Source of the DNA: CAZFLN01 sp964519905
Lineage (GTDB): Bacteria; Patescibacteriota; Microgenomatia; UBA1400; UBA1396
DNA length: 64,000 bases
Assembly (NCBI GenBank): GCA_964519905.1
Contig: CAZFLN010000001.1
Location: 1 to 64,000, forward strand
Direction: 5' to 3'
The position numbers were made by a program, and so were the translations under genes. Shown here one piece after another: positions 16,928-25,398 of this stretch. Below the pieces are notes generated by a model that saw only the letters and a list, made by a program, of their open reading frames with translations, was not told where the DNA came from and did not search any database. Position 1 is the first letter of the stretch. Every line of letters begins with the position of its first letter.

Positions 16928-17879
16928 AGACTTCGTCAAACACTGGTGGAAAGTATTTCTGATATTGGGAATACTTTTTGTTGGAGGATCGGCAATTATG
17001 CTTCATCAACTTGTAAATCAGAAAGCACAGCAACAAGTGATTTCTCAGCTGGGCTCTCCCCTCTCACTTGGTGCCGTGACGTTGCAGGTCCGCAACCTGG
17101 CAGCCTTATCCGATTTTTATGTGTCTCAAGTTGGTCTCGAAGTCCTGAGCCAGTCTGAAGAAGAAGTAATTTTAGGATCTCAAGGGCGTCCAGTGCTTGT
17201 GCTGGTTTCGGCACCACACCTTCGCTTTGCTTCTCCAGGGAGTGCTGGTTTGTATCATACGGCGATTCTTTTTTCGAGTCAGGCCAGACTGGCCAGTGTT
17301 TTACAAACTTTCTTTCAGACTCGTCCGGAGTTATTTCAGGGATCTTCAGATCATATTGTGAGTGAGGCTTTCTACTTCGTTGATCCAGAAGGAAATGGTC
17401 TCGAACTCTACTTCGATCGACCTGCAGAGACATGGCAATGGCAGGATGGTCGAGTGCAAATGGGATCGAGTTATATTGATCCCAATCAGTACATTGCTCA
17501 GCATGCGGTTGCCTCCGGGAATCCAGATCAAACCATGGGCCATATCCATTTGCGGGTGGGTGATATTCAAATGGCAAAAAACTTTTATGTCGACATTTTA
17601 GGATTTGAAATTACTTCTGAGCACCCAACAGCTCTCTTTGTTTCTGATGGAATGTATCATCACCATATTGGGATGAATGTTTGGGAGAGCGCTGGAGCTG
17701 GTATTCGTGAAGAGACGCTTGGCCTTCGTCGGTTTGAAATGTTTGTTCCCTCAGATCAGAAAATACAAGAACTGAGTAGGCGATTGCGCGCGGCGGATGT
17801 ATCTTTTAGTGAAGGTCAAGGGAGCCTGTCGGTTTCTGACCCCTGGGGAAATGAAATCACTTTCCTGTCCAAAGAGTAA
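16917..17879 (+). CDS. Membrane-anchored VOC-superfamily protein (CatE-like two-module dioxygenase or glyoxalase fold)
   Basis: 320 residues from the ATG at 16917, inside the dsbB 3' end (11-base overlap). Residues 12-32 form one hydrophobic anchor. Two VOC modules follow: about 50-165 (LGAVTLQVRNLAALSDFY to GNGLELYFDRP) and about 205-320 (MGHIHLRVGDIQMAKNFY to WGNEITFLS). Metal-ligand positions are plausible: H in YHTAILF, H in GHIHL and E in LELYF, as in catechol 2,3-dioxygenase CatE. CatE-like proteins are normally cytoplasmic, so the anchor and dsbB coupling are unusual. The substrate is unknown. Confidence 0.78.
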   Translation: MRTKDFVKHWWKVFLILGILFVGGSAIMLHQLVNQKAQQQVISQLGSPLSLGAVTLQVRNLAALSDFYVSQVGLEVLSQSEEEVILGSQGRPVLVLVSAPHLRFASPGSAGLYHTAILFSSQARLASVLQTFFQTRPELFQGSSDHIVSEAFYFVDPEGNGLELYFDRPAETWQWQDGRVQMGSSYIDPNQYIAQHAVASGNPDQTMGHIHLRVGDIQMAKNFYVDILGFEITSEHPTALFVSDGMYHHHIGMNVWESAGAGIREETLGLRRFEMFVPSDQKIQELSRRLRAADVSFSEGQGSLSVSDPWGNEITFLSKE

Positions 17880-17886
17880 AAGAAAC

Positions 17887-18873
17887 CTAGTAAACCATCT
17901 TGAGAGACTGGGCAATTTGCGCAATCTCTGGAGTGTCACCAGACGCAACAATGTGGTAGGTTTTATCTTGAACCGGGAAGAACCAATGTTCGATCGGAGT
18001 TGAATCCTCTACTTCGGTGCTCGTGATGACTCGTTTGAAGAGCTGATACCCCATGACTGTTCCGTCTGGAAGCTCTGTGACCGTTCCACCAACTTCGGCA
18101 GCAGTTTGCGCTATCAAGTCCACAGGAGAGAGGCTGCTGACTTCCAAATATCCATAGGGCACGAAATTTTCTCGAGGCCCAAAGCTGTGTCGGAACATAA
18201 TATCCTCTCGAGGATATGGCGTGAGGTTTTGCACTTCCCAGTTTGCTGGGAACTGAAACGCCACACTAAACGGTCGATTGTGATAGGTTTGCCAGTCTGC
18301 TGGAGCGGTAGGATTCACTGGAACGTTTTCTTGTGCTACCCCAGCTGGAGTGATTGAAAGCGGTTCAGATTCTTCCAGGATTGGGGTTACTGTTGGTGTG
18401 GGAGTGCCAAGTGGCATTTGAGTCGTAGGTTGGGTCGATCCAGACTGACTCCACCAGTAGAAACCTCCAACGCCCAGTCCTCCTACTAAAATCACTCCAA
18501 GAATGAGTGGAAGGAGTGAAGTTTTTGGCGCGCTCGCCGGTTGTGCTGTCCGCTCAATTGGAGCGGCCATGACTGGGTCAGCTGGCAATGCAGTGTTTGC
18601 AACCGGAAGCGGTTGGGGAGGAATTTGACCTACTGGGACTGATGGAATTGTCTGGGGAATTGGTGGGATTGCATTTGGTGCAGGATTTATTACTGGTGGG
18701 ACAGAAAAAGGTTGTACTCCCAGAGTGTTTGGAGTTTGTGAAGGAGCCGCTGTCTGAGGAGTGCTCACCCCTTGCAAAGAAAGATTCTCAGCTGGGGTGT
18801 TTACCGGGGGTTGTGCACCAACTGGCGTGAGCGGGACAACAGACGGGTTCGAGGGCAGTGAATTCGAGTCCAT
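17887..18873 (-). CDS. Membrane protein with Pro-rich cytoplasmic N-terminus and extracytoplasmic PsbP-like domain
   Basis: 328 residues. Residues 1-115 are Pro/Val/Ala-rich and disordered; a single membrane helix (about 120-140) follows; then a Thr/Pro linker; and a folded C-terminal domain from about 190 that opens YHNRPFSVAFQFPANWEVQ, a PsbP/DUF1795-like beginning. Topology should be N-in and C-out. This layout is frequent in CPR membrane proteins of unknown role. It converges on the VOC gene, with stops eight bases apart. Confidence 0.6.
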   Translation of the reverse strand: MDSNSLPSNPSVVPLTPVGAQPPVNTPAENLSLQGVSTPQTAAPSQTPNTLGVQPFSVPPVINPAPNAIPPIPQTIPSVPVGQIPPQPLPVANTALPADPVMAAPIERTAQPASAPKTSLLPLILGVILVGGLGVGGFYWWSQSGSTQPTTQMPLGTPTPTVTPILEESEPLSITPAGVAQENVPVNPTAPADWQTYHNRPFSVAFQFPANWEVQNLTPYPREDIMFRHSFGPRENFVPYGYLEVSSLSPVDLIAQTAAEVGGTVTELPDGTVMGYQLFKRVITSTEVEDSTPIEHWFFPVQDKTYHIVASGDTPEIAQIAQSLKMVY

Positions 18874-18879
18874 TCATTC

Positions 18880-18885
18880 AGTGTA
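18880..18885 (-). promoter_or_regulatory. -10 box of a predicted leaderless promoter
   Basis: TACACT on the minus strand, six bases before the ATG at 18873. Confidence 0.55.
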
Positions 18886-18933
18886 GCTGAATTTTTACTG
18901 GCTGCAAAGACTGAAAGAGTACCTAAACGCTCG

Positions 18934-20778
18934 TTATGCAGTATGACGTTTGGCGCGGTCTCGTTCACCTTTGTTCAAGACGCGTTTGCGGATGCGCAAG
19001 TTTTCAGGGGTGACCTCTAAGAGTTCGTCGTCTTCGATGAAGTCGAGTGCTTGTTCCAAACTCAGTTGCATCGGGGTGGCCAGCACCGTCATGATTTCAG
19101 CATTGGCTTTGCGGTGGTTCGTGAGTTTTTTGGTTTTCACCACATTCATTTCAATGTCTTCATGACGTTGGTGCAAACCAATCACCATTCCTTCGTACAC
19201 GCTGAATCCAGGTTGAATCATCGGTACGCCTCGCTCCTGAATTGACTCCAAAGCAAAGGTTGTAGATTGCCCGGATTCGACAGCGATAATTGCTCCATTT
19301 CTCAAACGAGGAAGGGCTGGCTGTACCGGTCGGTACTCTAAGAATTGGGTGTTCATGACCGCGGTTCCACGAGTCATCGTGAGCAGGTTAGACCGGAAGC
19401 CGAGCAAGTTTTTACTTGGCATGATGTATTCATACTTCACAATTCCTTGTGCGGTATTACTGGTGTTCTGCAATTCTCCTCGGCGCTGACCCATGGCTTC
19501 GATTACTGCTCCGACATATTCTTTGTCGACTTCAATACTCACTTCTTCGAAAGGTTCACAGGTAACGCCATCAACTTCTTTCAAAACCACTTGAGGTTTT
19601 CCGACTTCGAGCTCGTAGCCTTCTCGTCGCAACGTTTCAATGAGCACTGCCAGATGCAACTCTCCTCGACCAGAGACCATGAAACCGTAGCCGTCTTGGT
19701 TTTCTTCAATTCTCAAACCAATATTTACTTTCTGCTCACGCTTGAGTCGTTCTTCAATTTGGCGAATGGTGTAGAACTTTCCTTCTCGAGCAGCCAGAGG
19801 TGAAGTGTTGGCAGAAATGGAAATTTTCAGAGTTGGTTCGCTCACGGTAAGCAACGGATAGCCTTCGGTAATCGCATTATTTGCCAAGGTGTATCCGATG
19901 GTAACTGGATCTATTCCAGTGAGTGCGATAATGTCTCCAGCCTGAGAAGCAGCCACAGGAACACGTTCCAGTCCAACGCTGGTGAAGAGTTCAACGACAC
20001 GATGCTGCCCTACTTTTTTGTCTGCGGCAAGTTGGATCAGAGAGTCACCAGGTTTTACCGTTCCTTGCGTGACACGACCAATAGCGTAGGTGCCCTTGTA
20101 TGGGTCAAAATCGAGGTTAGAGATGAGCATCTTGAACGGTTGCGTAGCGTCTGCTTTTGGTGCAGGAATTTCGCGTAAAATGGTTTCAAACAAGACAGAA
20201 AGATCTGCTTCTTCGGTTGGGTCTTCTGGGAGACTCTCCCAGGCCTTTCCTTCTCTTCCAATAGCGTAAATGATCGGGAAAGAAAGATCTTCTTCTCGTT
20301 CCGCCAGTTGAAGGAACAGTTCTTCTGTTTCTTGCAATACTTCATCTGGTCGGGCGTCGTTTCGATCGATTTTATTTACGACGACAATGATTGGCAGCCC
20401 ACTTTTGAGTGCTTGTTTGAGCACGAACTTTGTTTGTGGGAGAGGCCCTTCAGCAGAGTCTACGATCAAAACCGCTCCGTCTGCCATGTGGATGACTCGC
20501 TCCACTTCTCCCGCAAAGTCAGCGTGTCCAGGAGTATCAATAATATTAATTTTGGTGTTCTTGTAAAAGACAGAAGTATTTTTCGCCAAGATGGTAATGC
20601 CTTTTTCGCGTTCCAAATCGTTTCGATCTAAAATTGTAGTTTGGGTCATTTCTGTCTGGTGAGCTTGAAACGTATGGGTCTGCTTCAGGAGTCCATCAAC
20701 CAGTGTGGTTTTGCCGTGGTCAACGTGAGCAATAATAGCAATGTTTCGAAGATCGAGGTTTGGCGCAGTTTGAGACAT
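18934..20778 (-). CDS. typA: Ribosome-associated GTPase TypA/BipA
   Basis: 614 residues, full length. G-domain motifs are AHVDHGKTTL (G1), the T in GITI (G2), DTPGHADF (G3) and NKIDR (G4). EF-G-like domains III and V and the BipA-specific C-terminus follow (KNLLGFRSNLLTMTRG, LEQALDFI). It binds the ribosome and aids assembly and stress adaptation. A TAGAAT box lies nine bases before the ATG. It stands alone, with about 100 bases of featureless sequence upstream. Confidence 0.96.
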   Translation of the reverse strand: MSQTAPNLDLRNIAIIAHVDHGKTTLVDGLLKQTHTFQAHQTEMTQTTILDRNDLEREKGITILAKNTSVFYKNTKINIIDTPGHADFAGEVERVIHMADGAVLIVDSAEGPLPQTKFVLKQALKSGLPIIVVVNKIDRNDARPDEVLQETEELFLQLAEREEDLSFPIIYAIGREGKAWESLPEDPTEEADLSVLFETILREIPAPKADATQPFKMLISNLDFDPYKGTYAIGRVTQGTVKPGDSLIQLAADKKVGQHRVVELFTSVGLERVPVAASQAGDIIALTGIDPVTIGYTLANNAITEGYPLLTVSEPTLKISISANTSPLAAREGKFYTIRQIEERLKREQKVNIGLRIEENQDGYGFMVSGRGELHLAVLIETLRREGYELEVGKPQVVLKEVDGVTCEPFEEVSIEVDKEYVGAVIEAMGQRRGELQNTSNTAQGIVKYEYIMPSKNLLGFRSNLLTMTRGTAVMNTQFLEYRPVQPALPRLRNGAIIAVESGQSTTFALESIQERGVPMIQPGFSVYEGMVIGLHQRHEDIEMNVVKTKKLTNHRKANAEIMTVLATPMQLSLEQALDFIEDDELLEVTPENLRIRKRVLNKGERDRAKRHTA

Positions 20779-20883
20779 AAGGGAGTTATTCTACCACATT
20801 TTTTGAAATTTGGTTTGTAAATACGTTAAATTCGACTTTGGAGCGAGAATCAAAAAAAAGAGTTTATATCAAAATTTATTCAC

Positions 20884-21189
20884 TTATCCATTTTGAATGG
20901 TGACTCCCACCCACTCGATATATGGCCAGTCTTTTTTCACTTCTTTCCAGAAAGTATCAGCGAGTTTTGAAGAATATTGGCCATATCCTCCACTCTCTGT
21001 TTGCCGGCAGAGTCGTTGTTCTGCCTCTCTGAGAATTTCCATAACTTTTTCGCCTGTTTGGTTAAAATTTGCCTGCAGAGCCTGGCGATTCTTGGCATAT
21101 TCGTCATGCACGGGGCGAAATGCAGCAAAGACTTCTTCGTGTTGAGCGTATGTATCTTTGAGGATTTGTCGGTATTTTGGTGCGGCCAT
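20884..21189 (-). CDS. Small hypothetical protein
   Basis: 101 residues, acidic-basic mixed and mostly helical, soluble, no signal peptide. The ATG at 21189 is preceded by AGGGA five bases upstream, a reasonable ribosome site. It ends with WPYIEWVGVTIQNG. No family was recognised. It lies downstream of the signal peptidase fusion gene on the same strand, separated by 63 bases, so co-transcription is possible. Confidence 0.45.
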   Translation of the reverse strand: MAAPKYRQILKDTYAQHEEVFAAFRPVHDEYAKNRQALQANFNQTGEKVMEILREAEQRLCRQTESGGYGQYSSKLADTFWKEVKKDWPYIEWVGVTIQNG

Positions 21190-21252
21190 ATTCCCTGCTT
21201 CTTCGTAAGATCTCTAGAGTAAATGTTCCTCAACTTTCGAGCAAGAGGAGAA

Positions 21253-22665
21253 TTACTGTGAGTTGAGTCGTGAAGACAGGGAGAACTGTTGCTCTGCCAA
21301 TGTTTCGTCCTCTGCGAGCCATTGTTCTTGCTCTTCTGTCAGCCATTCTTTTCGTTGCATTGTTTGTACCAAAGCCTCAATCCTTTGCAGTCTGGTATCG
21401 ATGATACTTATGAGCGTGCTTAAGTCTTGGCGCTGTTGCTCTGTGAGTCGATGTGACTGCCGTTCTGCTTGTACCCACCCTGGGCGAACTTCCGCTAAGC
21501 GGGCGAGTGTTTGCTCCCAGTCTGTTACCATCGCTGAATCATACTGTGCTGGTGTGTATCCGCCGAGTGAAATAACGATGGCTTGCCGTGGACACTGTGT
21601 AGAACTGGAGTCAATTCCAATTCCTATTTCTTGATAGGCACCGCTCATTAAAAGCGCAGACCAATTTTTCATTTCTGGAAGTGCTTCGAGAATGTCCTCT
21701 TCGCTATACCAGCCGGAAATGGGCAGTTCTGCGAGCAAGGGATTTCTGTATCCATTTCTCGAGGCTTGAGAAAAGAGTGTGGCGGCATCTGTTGCCGGTA
21801 TGGTTGAAGAACTCCACAACTCTGCTCGAGATTGAGAGAAATTTTTGAGAGAAGTATTCACCAAGAGTGGTGGGAGTTTTTGTTGCGCTCGAGCACTGTT
21901 GAGCTGGCGAATAAATTCTTGATCCGAGAAAGTACTTTCTCCAACTAAAGTGCTGTCTTGCTCTGCATTCTTACGCCAGTTTGAATCTAACACTCCAATT
22001 TGCTTCTTCCAGGGAGTGAATCGAACAATTGATTCAAATGCGACCATTCCGAATCGATGTCGAGAGTCATCACTTTTTTTTCTGTTGTCACCGAGGACAA
22101 AAACATGTTGAGGTGGGATAGAAACGGCCGTACATTCAGGGAAGTTTGGTCCTCCGAAAGTTGATCGTGGCTCGAGTGTGTATGGCTCAATCAGTTGTAT
22201 TCCGTTGCGACGGACGAATCCGTTTTGAATCTCAATGCTGTCTCCAGGTATTCCAATAACTCGCTTGACGACTCCGTTGGTTCCGTGGACGTTTCCTTCT
22301 TTTGAGTCACGAATAAATACTAAGTCTCCGTGCTTGAGTTGTTGTGCGCCTATCAATGTGTCTGCGAGTCGAATTCCACCTGGGAAGCGCCACATGTCGA
22401 CTGTCGCAACAATTTTCTCCGCTCGTTCAGTTGCAGTGCTTCCCTCTCCGATTGGAAAAGTTGGAGCCATGGAGCCGCTGCCCAAAATACTCACAGGTTG
22501 AGCTATAACGCCTCTTCTCTCTAGCCAAGCAGAGAGATTTTGACTGTTTGTCCAGATGAAAGTAGAGATACTAAGAATTGCCGCAACCGTAGAAAAAAGG
22601 GCCAACAGTCTTTTGGTAGAAAAACCGGAACGAGGAGATAATTTGGAAGGAAATCGAGCTGTCAT
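21253..22665 (-). CDS. lepB: Signal peptidase I fused to a C-terminal CAP-like domain
   Basis: 470 residues from the ATG at 22665 (GGAG ribosome site; a TTG 12 bases upstream is less likely). Residues 19-40 are a membrane anchor. The serine protease core has GSGSMAPTF (Ser65 nucleophile), KRVIGIPGD (Lys134 general base) and LGDNRKKSDDSR (box E), so it should cleave signal peptides outside the membrane. After box E, residues about 247-375 look like a CAP/SCP domain: FIRQLNSARAQQKLPPL, then SRAELW and IGIGI. A Gln/Glu-rich helical tail closes the protein. Ordinary LepB is 180-330 residues. The CAP assignment is weaker, as canonical CAP histidines are not evident. Confidence 0.82.
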   Translation of the reverse strand: MTARFPSKLSPRSGFSTKRLLALFSTVAAILSISTFIWTNSQNLSAWLERRGVIAQPVSILGSGSMAPTFPIGEGSTATERAEKIVATVDMWRFPGGIRLADTLIGAQQLKHGDLVFIRDSKEGNVHGTNGVVKRVIGIPGDSIEIQNGFVRRNGIQLIEPYTLEPRSTFGGPNFPECTAVSIPPQHVFVLGDNRKKSDDSRHRFGMVAFESIVRFTPWKKQIGVLDSNWRKNAEQDSTLVGESTFSDQEFIRQLNSARAQQKLPPLLVNTSLKNFSQSRAELWSSSTIPATDAATLFSQASRNGYRNPLLAELPISGWYSEEDILEALPEMKNWSALLMSGAYQEIGIGIDSSSTQCPRQAIVISLGGYTPAQYDSAMVTDWEQTLARLAEVRPGWVQAERQSHRLTEQQRQDLSTLISIIDTRLQRIEALVQTMQRKEWLTEEQEQWLAEDETLAEQQFSLSSRLNSQ

Positions 22666-22684
22666 ACTTGGCTCCAAGGTGTGA

Positions 22685-23467
22685 TCAGAGAGTTTTATCG
22701 TTTGGCTGTAAGAAATATTCTAGCAGTTCTTTCCTCGTCGTCACAACGTTCGAGGTATGTTGGGAAAGTGTTTCTGGAGTGTTGAGTCCCCACCCTACTC
22801 CAACCGCCTGAATGTGAGCAGTTTTGGCAGCTTCCATGTCACGAATTTCGTCGCCAACGTACCAAATATTCTCACGCTTCCACTCGTTGGTTTTACAGAG
22901 TTTTTCAATGTGAATATGTTTCTTCCAGAGGTTTCTTTCAGCCACTATGTGCTCAAAAAAATGCAACACTTTTTGTTCTGATAAAACCTGTTGCACGACT
23001 GGTTTTGTATTGGAAGTAATGATTCCCAGAGTGTATCCAGTATTGTGCAATTTGCTCAGAACCGAGGCTGTTTCGGAAAAGATCGAGACTTCTTTCCATC
23101 GATTTTTTATGATTTCCTGACCTTCTCGAATCAGAAATGGCAGTCGCCATAAAGGAATGCCTCGAGAAGCAAGAGCAGCTCGAATGCCTTGTTTCCGGAG
23201 TTTTGTATACTCCTCAGCAGAAATAAGCGGCCAATTATGGCGTGCTGCAAGGATCTGGAGGGCTTCGTGCTGAAGCGGAAGAGAGTCAGCAAGTGTTCCA
23301 TCAAAATCAAAGAGGATAACCTTTTGATATTCTGGTGCTAAGCGGAGTGTTCCTTTTTTATGTGGGCTTCCATGCATATCTCTGTAGGGACAGTTTGTGC
23401 ATCCATTGCCACAGCAAGACCCTTGCGCGATTAGCACCTGTGTGGGCAAAGGTTGTGGGGTGATCAT
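22685..23467 (-). CDS. HAD-family phosphatase with N-terminal Cys-rich motif
   Basis: 260 residues. Residues 18-28 read CCGNGCTNCPY, the compact cysteine cluster of DUF5522/oxidoreductase-like domains, possibly a metal or iron-sulfur site. A complete HAD hydrolase follows: motif I FDFDGTLADS (about 53-62), motif II ITSNT, a later Lys, and motif III/IV VGDEIRDMEAA, similar to phosphoglycolate phosphatases. It overlaps the upstream iron-permease-like gene by four bases (ATGA). The substrate cannot be told from sequence. Confidence 0.82.
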   Translation of the reverse strand: MITPQPLPTQVLIAQGSCCGNGCTNCPYRDMHGSPHKKGTLRLAPEYQKVILFDFDGTLADSLPLQHEALQILAARHNWPLISAEEYTKLRKQGIRAALASRGIPLWRLPFLIREGQEIIKNRWKEVSIFSETASVLSKLHNTGYTLGIITSNTKPVVQQVLSEQKVLHFFEHIVAERNLWKKHIHIEKLCKTNEWKRENIWYVGDEIRDMEAAKTAHIQAVGVGWGLNTPETLSQHTSNVVTTRKELLEYFLQPNDKTL

Positions 23468-23892
23468 TTTTTAATGGCAGACTGACCAGTTTTGCGTTTG
23501 GCTTGTCGGTTCTGGAGAGCGAGCGTGTACCGCTCATGGAGCTGTCGAAACTCAACTTGGAGCTCTTCCAGTTTCGTATCATCTATTTCTTCAATATTCA
23601 TGATGGTGTTTCGAGCTCCTTTTTCCGAACGAATGAGCTCATCAAGCTTAATATGAACGGCGCGGCTGTCTCGATTTTGCGTATTTTGGATTAAGAACAC
23701 CATCAAGAAAGTTATGATAGTTGTCCCCGTGTTGATGACCAACTGCCAAGTATCTGAGTAGCCAAAAAAATGACCAGTGAATGCCCAGGTCAGGATGAGG
23801 AGAAAAGCAAAGACAAAGGCTCCAGGCGTTCCAACGACTCTGGAAACTGTGGTCGCAACAGTACGAAAAAGTTGATTCAAAAGATGCGGCAT
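23464..23892 (-). CDS. Low-affinity iron permease-like (Fe_permease family) membrane protein
   Basis: 142 residues with two transmembrane helices (about 25-45 and 52-70). The segment INTGTTIITFLMVFLIQNTQ followed by NRDSRAVHIKLDELI is the signature of the bacterial Fe_permease (FET4-related) family. A charged coiled-coil C-terminus follows. Despite the family name, bacterial members are poorly tested. A TATACT box is ten bases upstream of the ATG. It is the first gene of an operon with the HAD phosphatase and lepB-CAP. Confidence 0.78.
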   Translation of the reverse strand: MPHLLNQLFRTVATTVSRVVGTPGAFVFAFLLILTWAFTGHFFGYSDTWQLVINTGTTIITFLMVFLIQNTQNRDSRAVHIKLDELIRSEKGARNTIMNIEEIDDTKLEELQVEFRQLHERYTLALQNRQAKRKTGQSAIKK

Positions 23893-24006
23893 AGGTCTTT
23901 AGAGTATAACGTATTCCTTTCTTGCACAGTTTGGTACTTTCTGTCTAGAATGCGGGTGGGCAGGATTTTTTTTGCAAATCTGAAAAGTTTGCCCTTGGGA
24001 GAAATC

Positions 24007-24663
24007 ATGATTATTGGGGTTGTTGGAAATATCGCTTCGGGGAAGTCGACGGTTGTAGATTTATTACAAGAGTCATTCGGGTGGCAGGGCTATCAAGAAG
24101 AATTCGCTGAGAATCCGTTTTTAGCTTCTTTCTACACCGATCCCAATCGCTGGAGTATTTCTTCGCAACTTTTTTTCTTAGCGGAGAAAGCCAAGCAAGG
24201 ACAAATAATTTTTCAAGAACATGCTCGAAGCGGAAATACGGTCATTTGGGATAGCCCGATTCAACATAATGCGTGGACTTTTGCATTAGCACAGTATCGT
24301 TTAGGCAACTGTACAAAGGATGAGTGGGAGTTATATCAAAAATTATTTGACTTGTTGGAGCCGACCTTACCTCGCCTTGAAGTGGTGTATTGGGCGAACA
24401 CTCCAGTAGAGGTTTTGGAGCAAAGAATTGTGAGCCGAGGTCGGAGCTTTGAGCAAGGAATTCCTCGTGATTATCTTGCTTTACTCAACGAATTGAATCA
24501 AGAGTGGGTGCAGTCTCTTTCTGTACCGGTGATTGAAATTTCTCCTGAATCAATTGAGATTGAGTCACCAGAACTCCGTCAGAAAAGCGCTGAGTATTTA
24601 CAACTGTCTTTGCAGAATTTCTTGACACACTCTCCAGCAATGACTTCAACTTCTTTGCGATAA
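24007..24663 (+). CDS. Deoxynucleoside kinase (dCK/dGK family)
   Basis: 218 residues from the ATG at 24007, with GGGAG upstream; the longer ORF from 23770 overlaps the divergent permease and has no homology. The P-loop is GNIASGKST (residues 7-15). EEFAENPFLASFY and RWSISSQLFFL match the deoxynucleoside-binding and helix regions of the dNK family, WDSPIQH replaces the usual DRS segment, and RGRSFEQGIP is the LID arginine loop. It phosphorylates deoxynucleosides in a salvage route, in line with a host-dependent or scavenging lifestyle. Confidence 0.88.
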   Translation: MIIGVVGNIASGKSTVVDLLQESFGWQGYQEEFAENPFLASFYTDPNRWSISSQLFFLAEKAKQGQIIFQEHARSGNTVIWDSPIQHNAWTFALAQYRLGNCTKDEWELYQKLFDLLEPTLPRLEVVYWANTPVEVLEQRIVSRGRSFEQGIPRDYLALLNELNQEWVQSLSVPVIEISPESIEIESPELRQKSAEYLQLSLQNFLTHSPAMTSTSLR

Positions 24664-24679
24664 AGAAGAAAGTGTCTGG

Positions 24680-25072
24680 TTAGCGACGAGCTTGTCGGAA
24701 AACAATTGGTGCGTGGAGTGCAAAAATTGGAACTCCAGTGACCAAGATAGCCACGGCGAAAGCAATTGCTTGTCGGCGTCCTTCGGCCTGGTAGTCGCGT
24801 TGCGCGTCGTTTTCTTGGAAGGCCAGGTAATCCTCTTGCCACTGCACGAGTGTTTGTTTTTCTTCGTCAGTCAACTCAGTATTTGCTTCGATCTTACTGG
24901 TGTCGAAGTATGGCATAGGAGGGCTATTTCGCCAGTCGGTACTTGGAGTTTTGAGAACTGTGGCGTTGAGTCCAGTGTTGATGAGCGTCACACTTCCAAT
25001 CACGATTAAAACAAGCCCAAGTAAACTTGCGAGTACAAAATACAGTTGGAGCCAAACAGGAGAATTTTTCAT
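24680..25072 (-). CDS. Small membrane protein with two helices, hypothetical
   Basis: 130 residues with a hydrophobic helix at each end (about 8-32 and 103-123) and an acidic Gln-rich middle (TDEEKQTLVQWQEDYLAFQEND). The start has GAAGGA ten bases upstream. It follows the 79-residue membrane protein gene by 21 bases and converges on the kinase gene. No family was recognised. Confidence 0.55.
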   Translation of the reverse strand: MKNSPVWLQLYFVLASLLGLVLIVIGSVTLINTGLNATVLKTPSTDWRNSPPMPYFDTSKIEANTELTDEEKQTLVQWQEDYLAFQENDAQRDYQAEGRRQAIAFAVAILVTGVPIFALHAPIVFRQARR

Positions 25073-25093
25073 ACGATTTTTTCCTTCGTGCTT

Positions 25094-25333
25094 TTATTTT
25101 GAGCGCAAGCTGTTGCCTTTTAAGATCACCACCACACCAAGCAGGACTGAAGCAGCATTCAGAATTGTGATGAGGTTGACTCCACCAAACAAGCCATCAA
25201 TTACCAAGAGTGAGGCACCTGTTACGTAGAGTAAGACAAAGTTTTTTTGCAATTGATTTTGCTTTTTACTGGTGTGATATGCCTGATAGGCCCATCCTAA
25301 AACGATCAGTGTTAAACCGGCGAGTGTCATCAT
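25094..25333 (-). CDS. Small membrane protein, hypothetical
   Basis: 79 residues, about three hydrophobic segments, ending in a basic KGNSLRSK tail. The ATG-ATG start at 25333/25330 is preceded by AGAGAG. It is the first gene of a probable two-gene unit with the 130-residue membrane protein. No function can be given. Confidence 0.5.
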   Translation of the reverse strand: MMTLAGLTLIVLGWAYQAYHTSKKQNQLQKNFVLLYVTGASLLVIDGLFGGVNLITILNAASVLLGVVVILKGNSLRSK

Positions 25334-25398
25334 AGGGGCTCTCTTTCTAAAGGTAAGTGTAGCGGTTTTTTTGTTTCCTTGTCAATTGATTTCGTAAT

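Noticed and set aside
23770..24006. A longer N-terminus for the deoxynucleoside kinase
   Set aside because: It overlaps the divergent permease gene and has low-complexity sequence; the P-loop-based start is at 24007.
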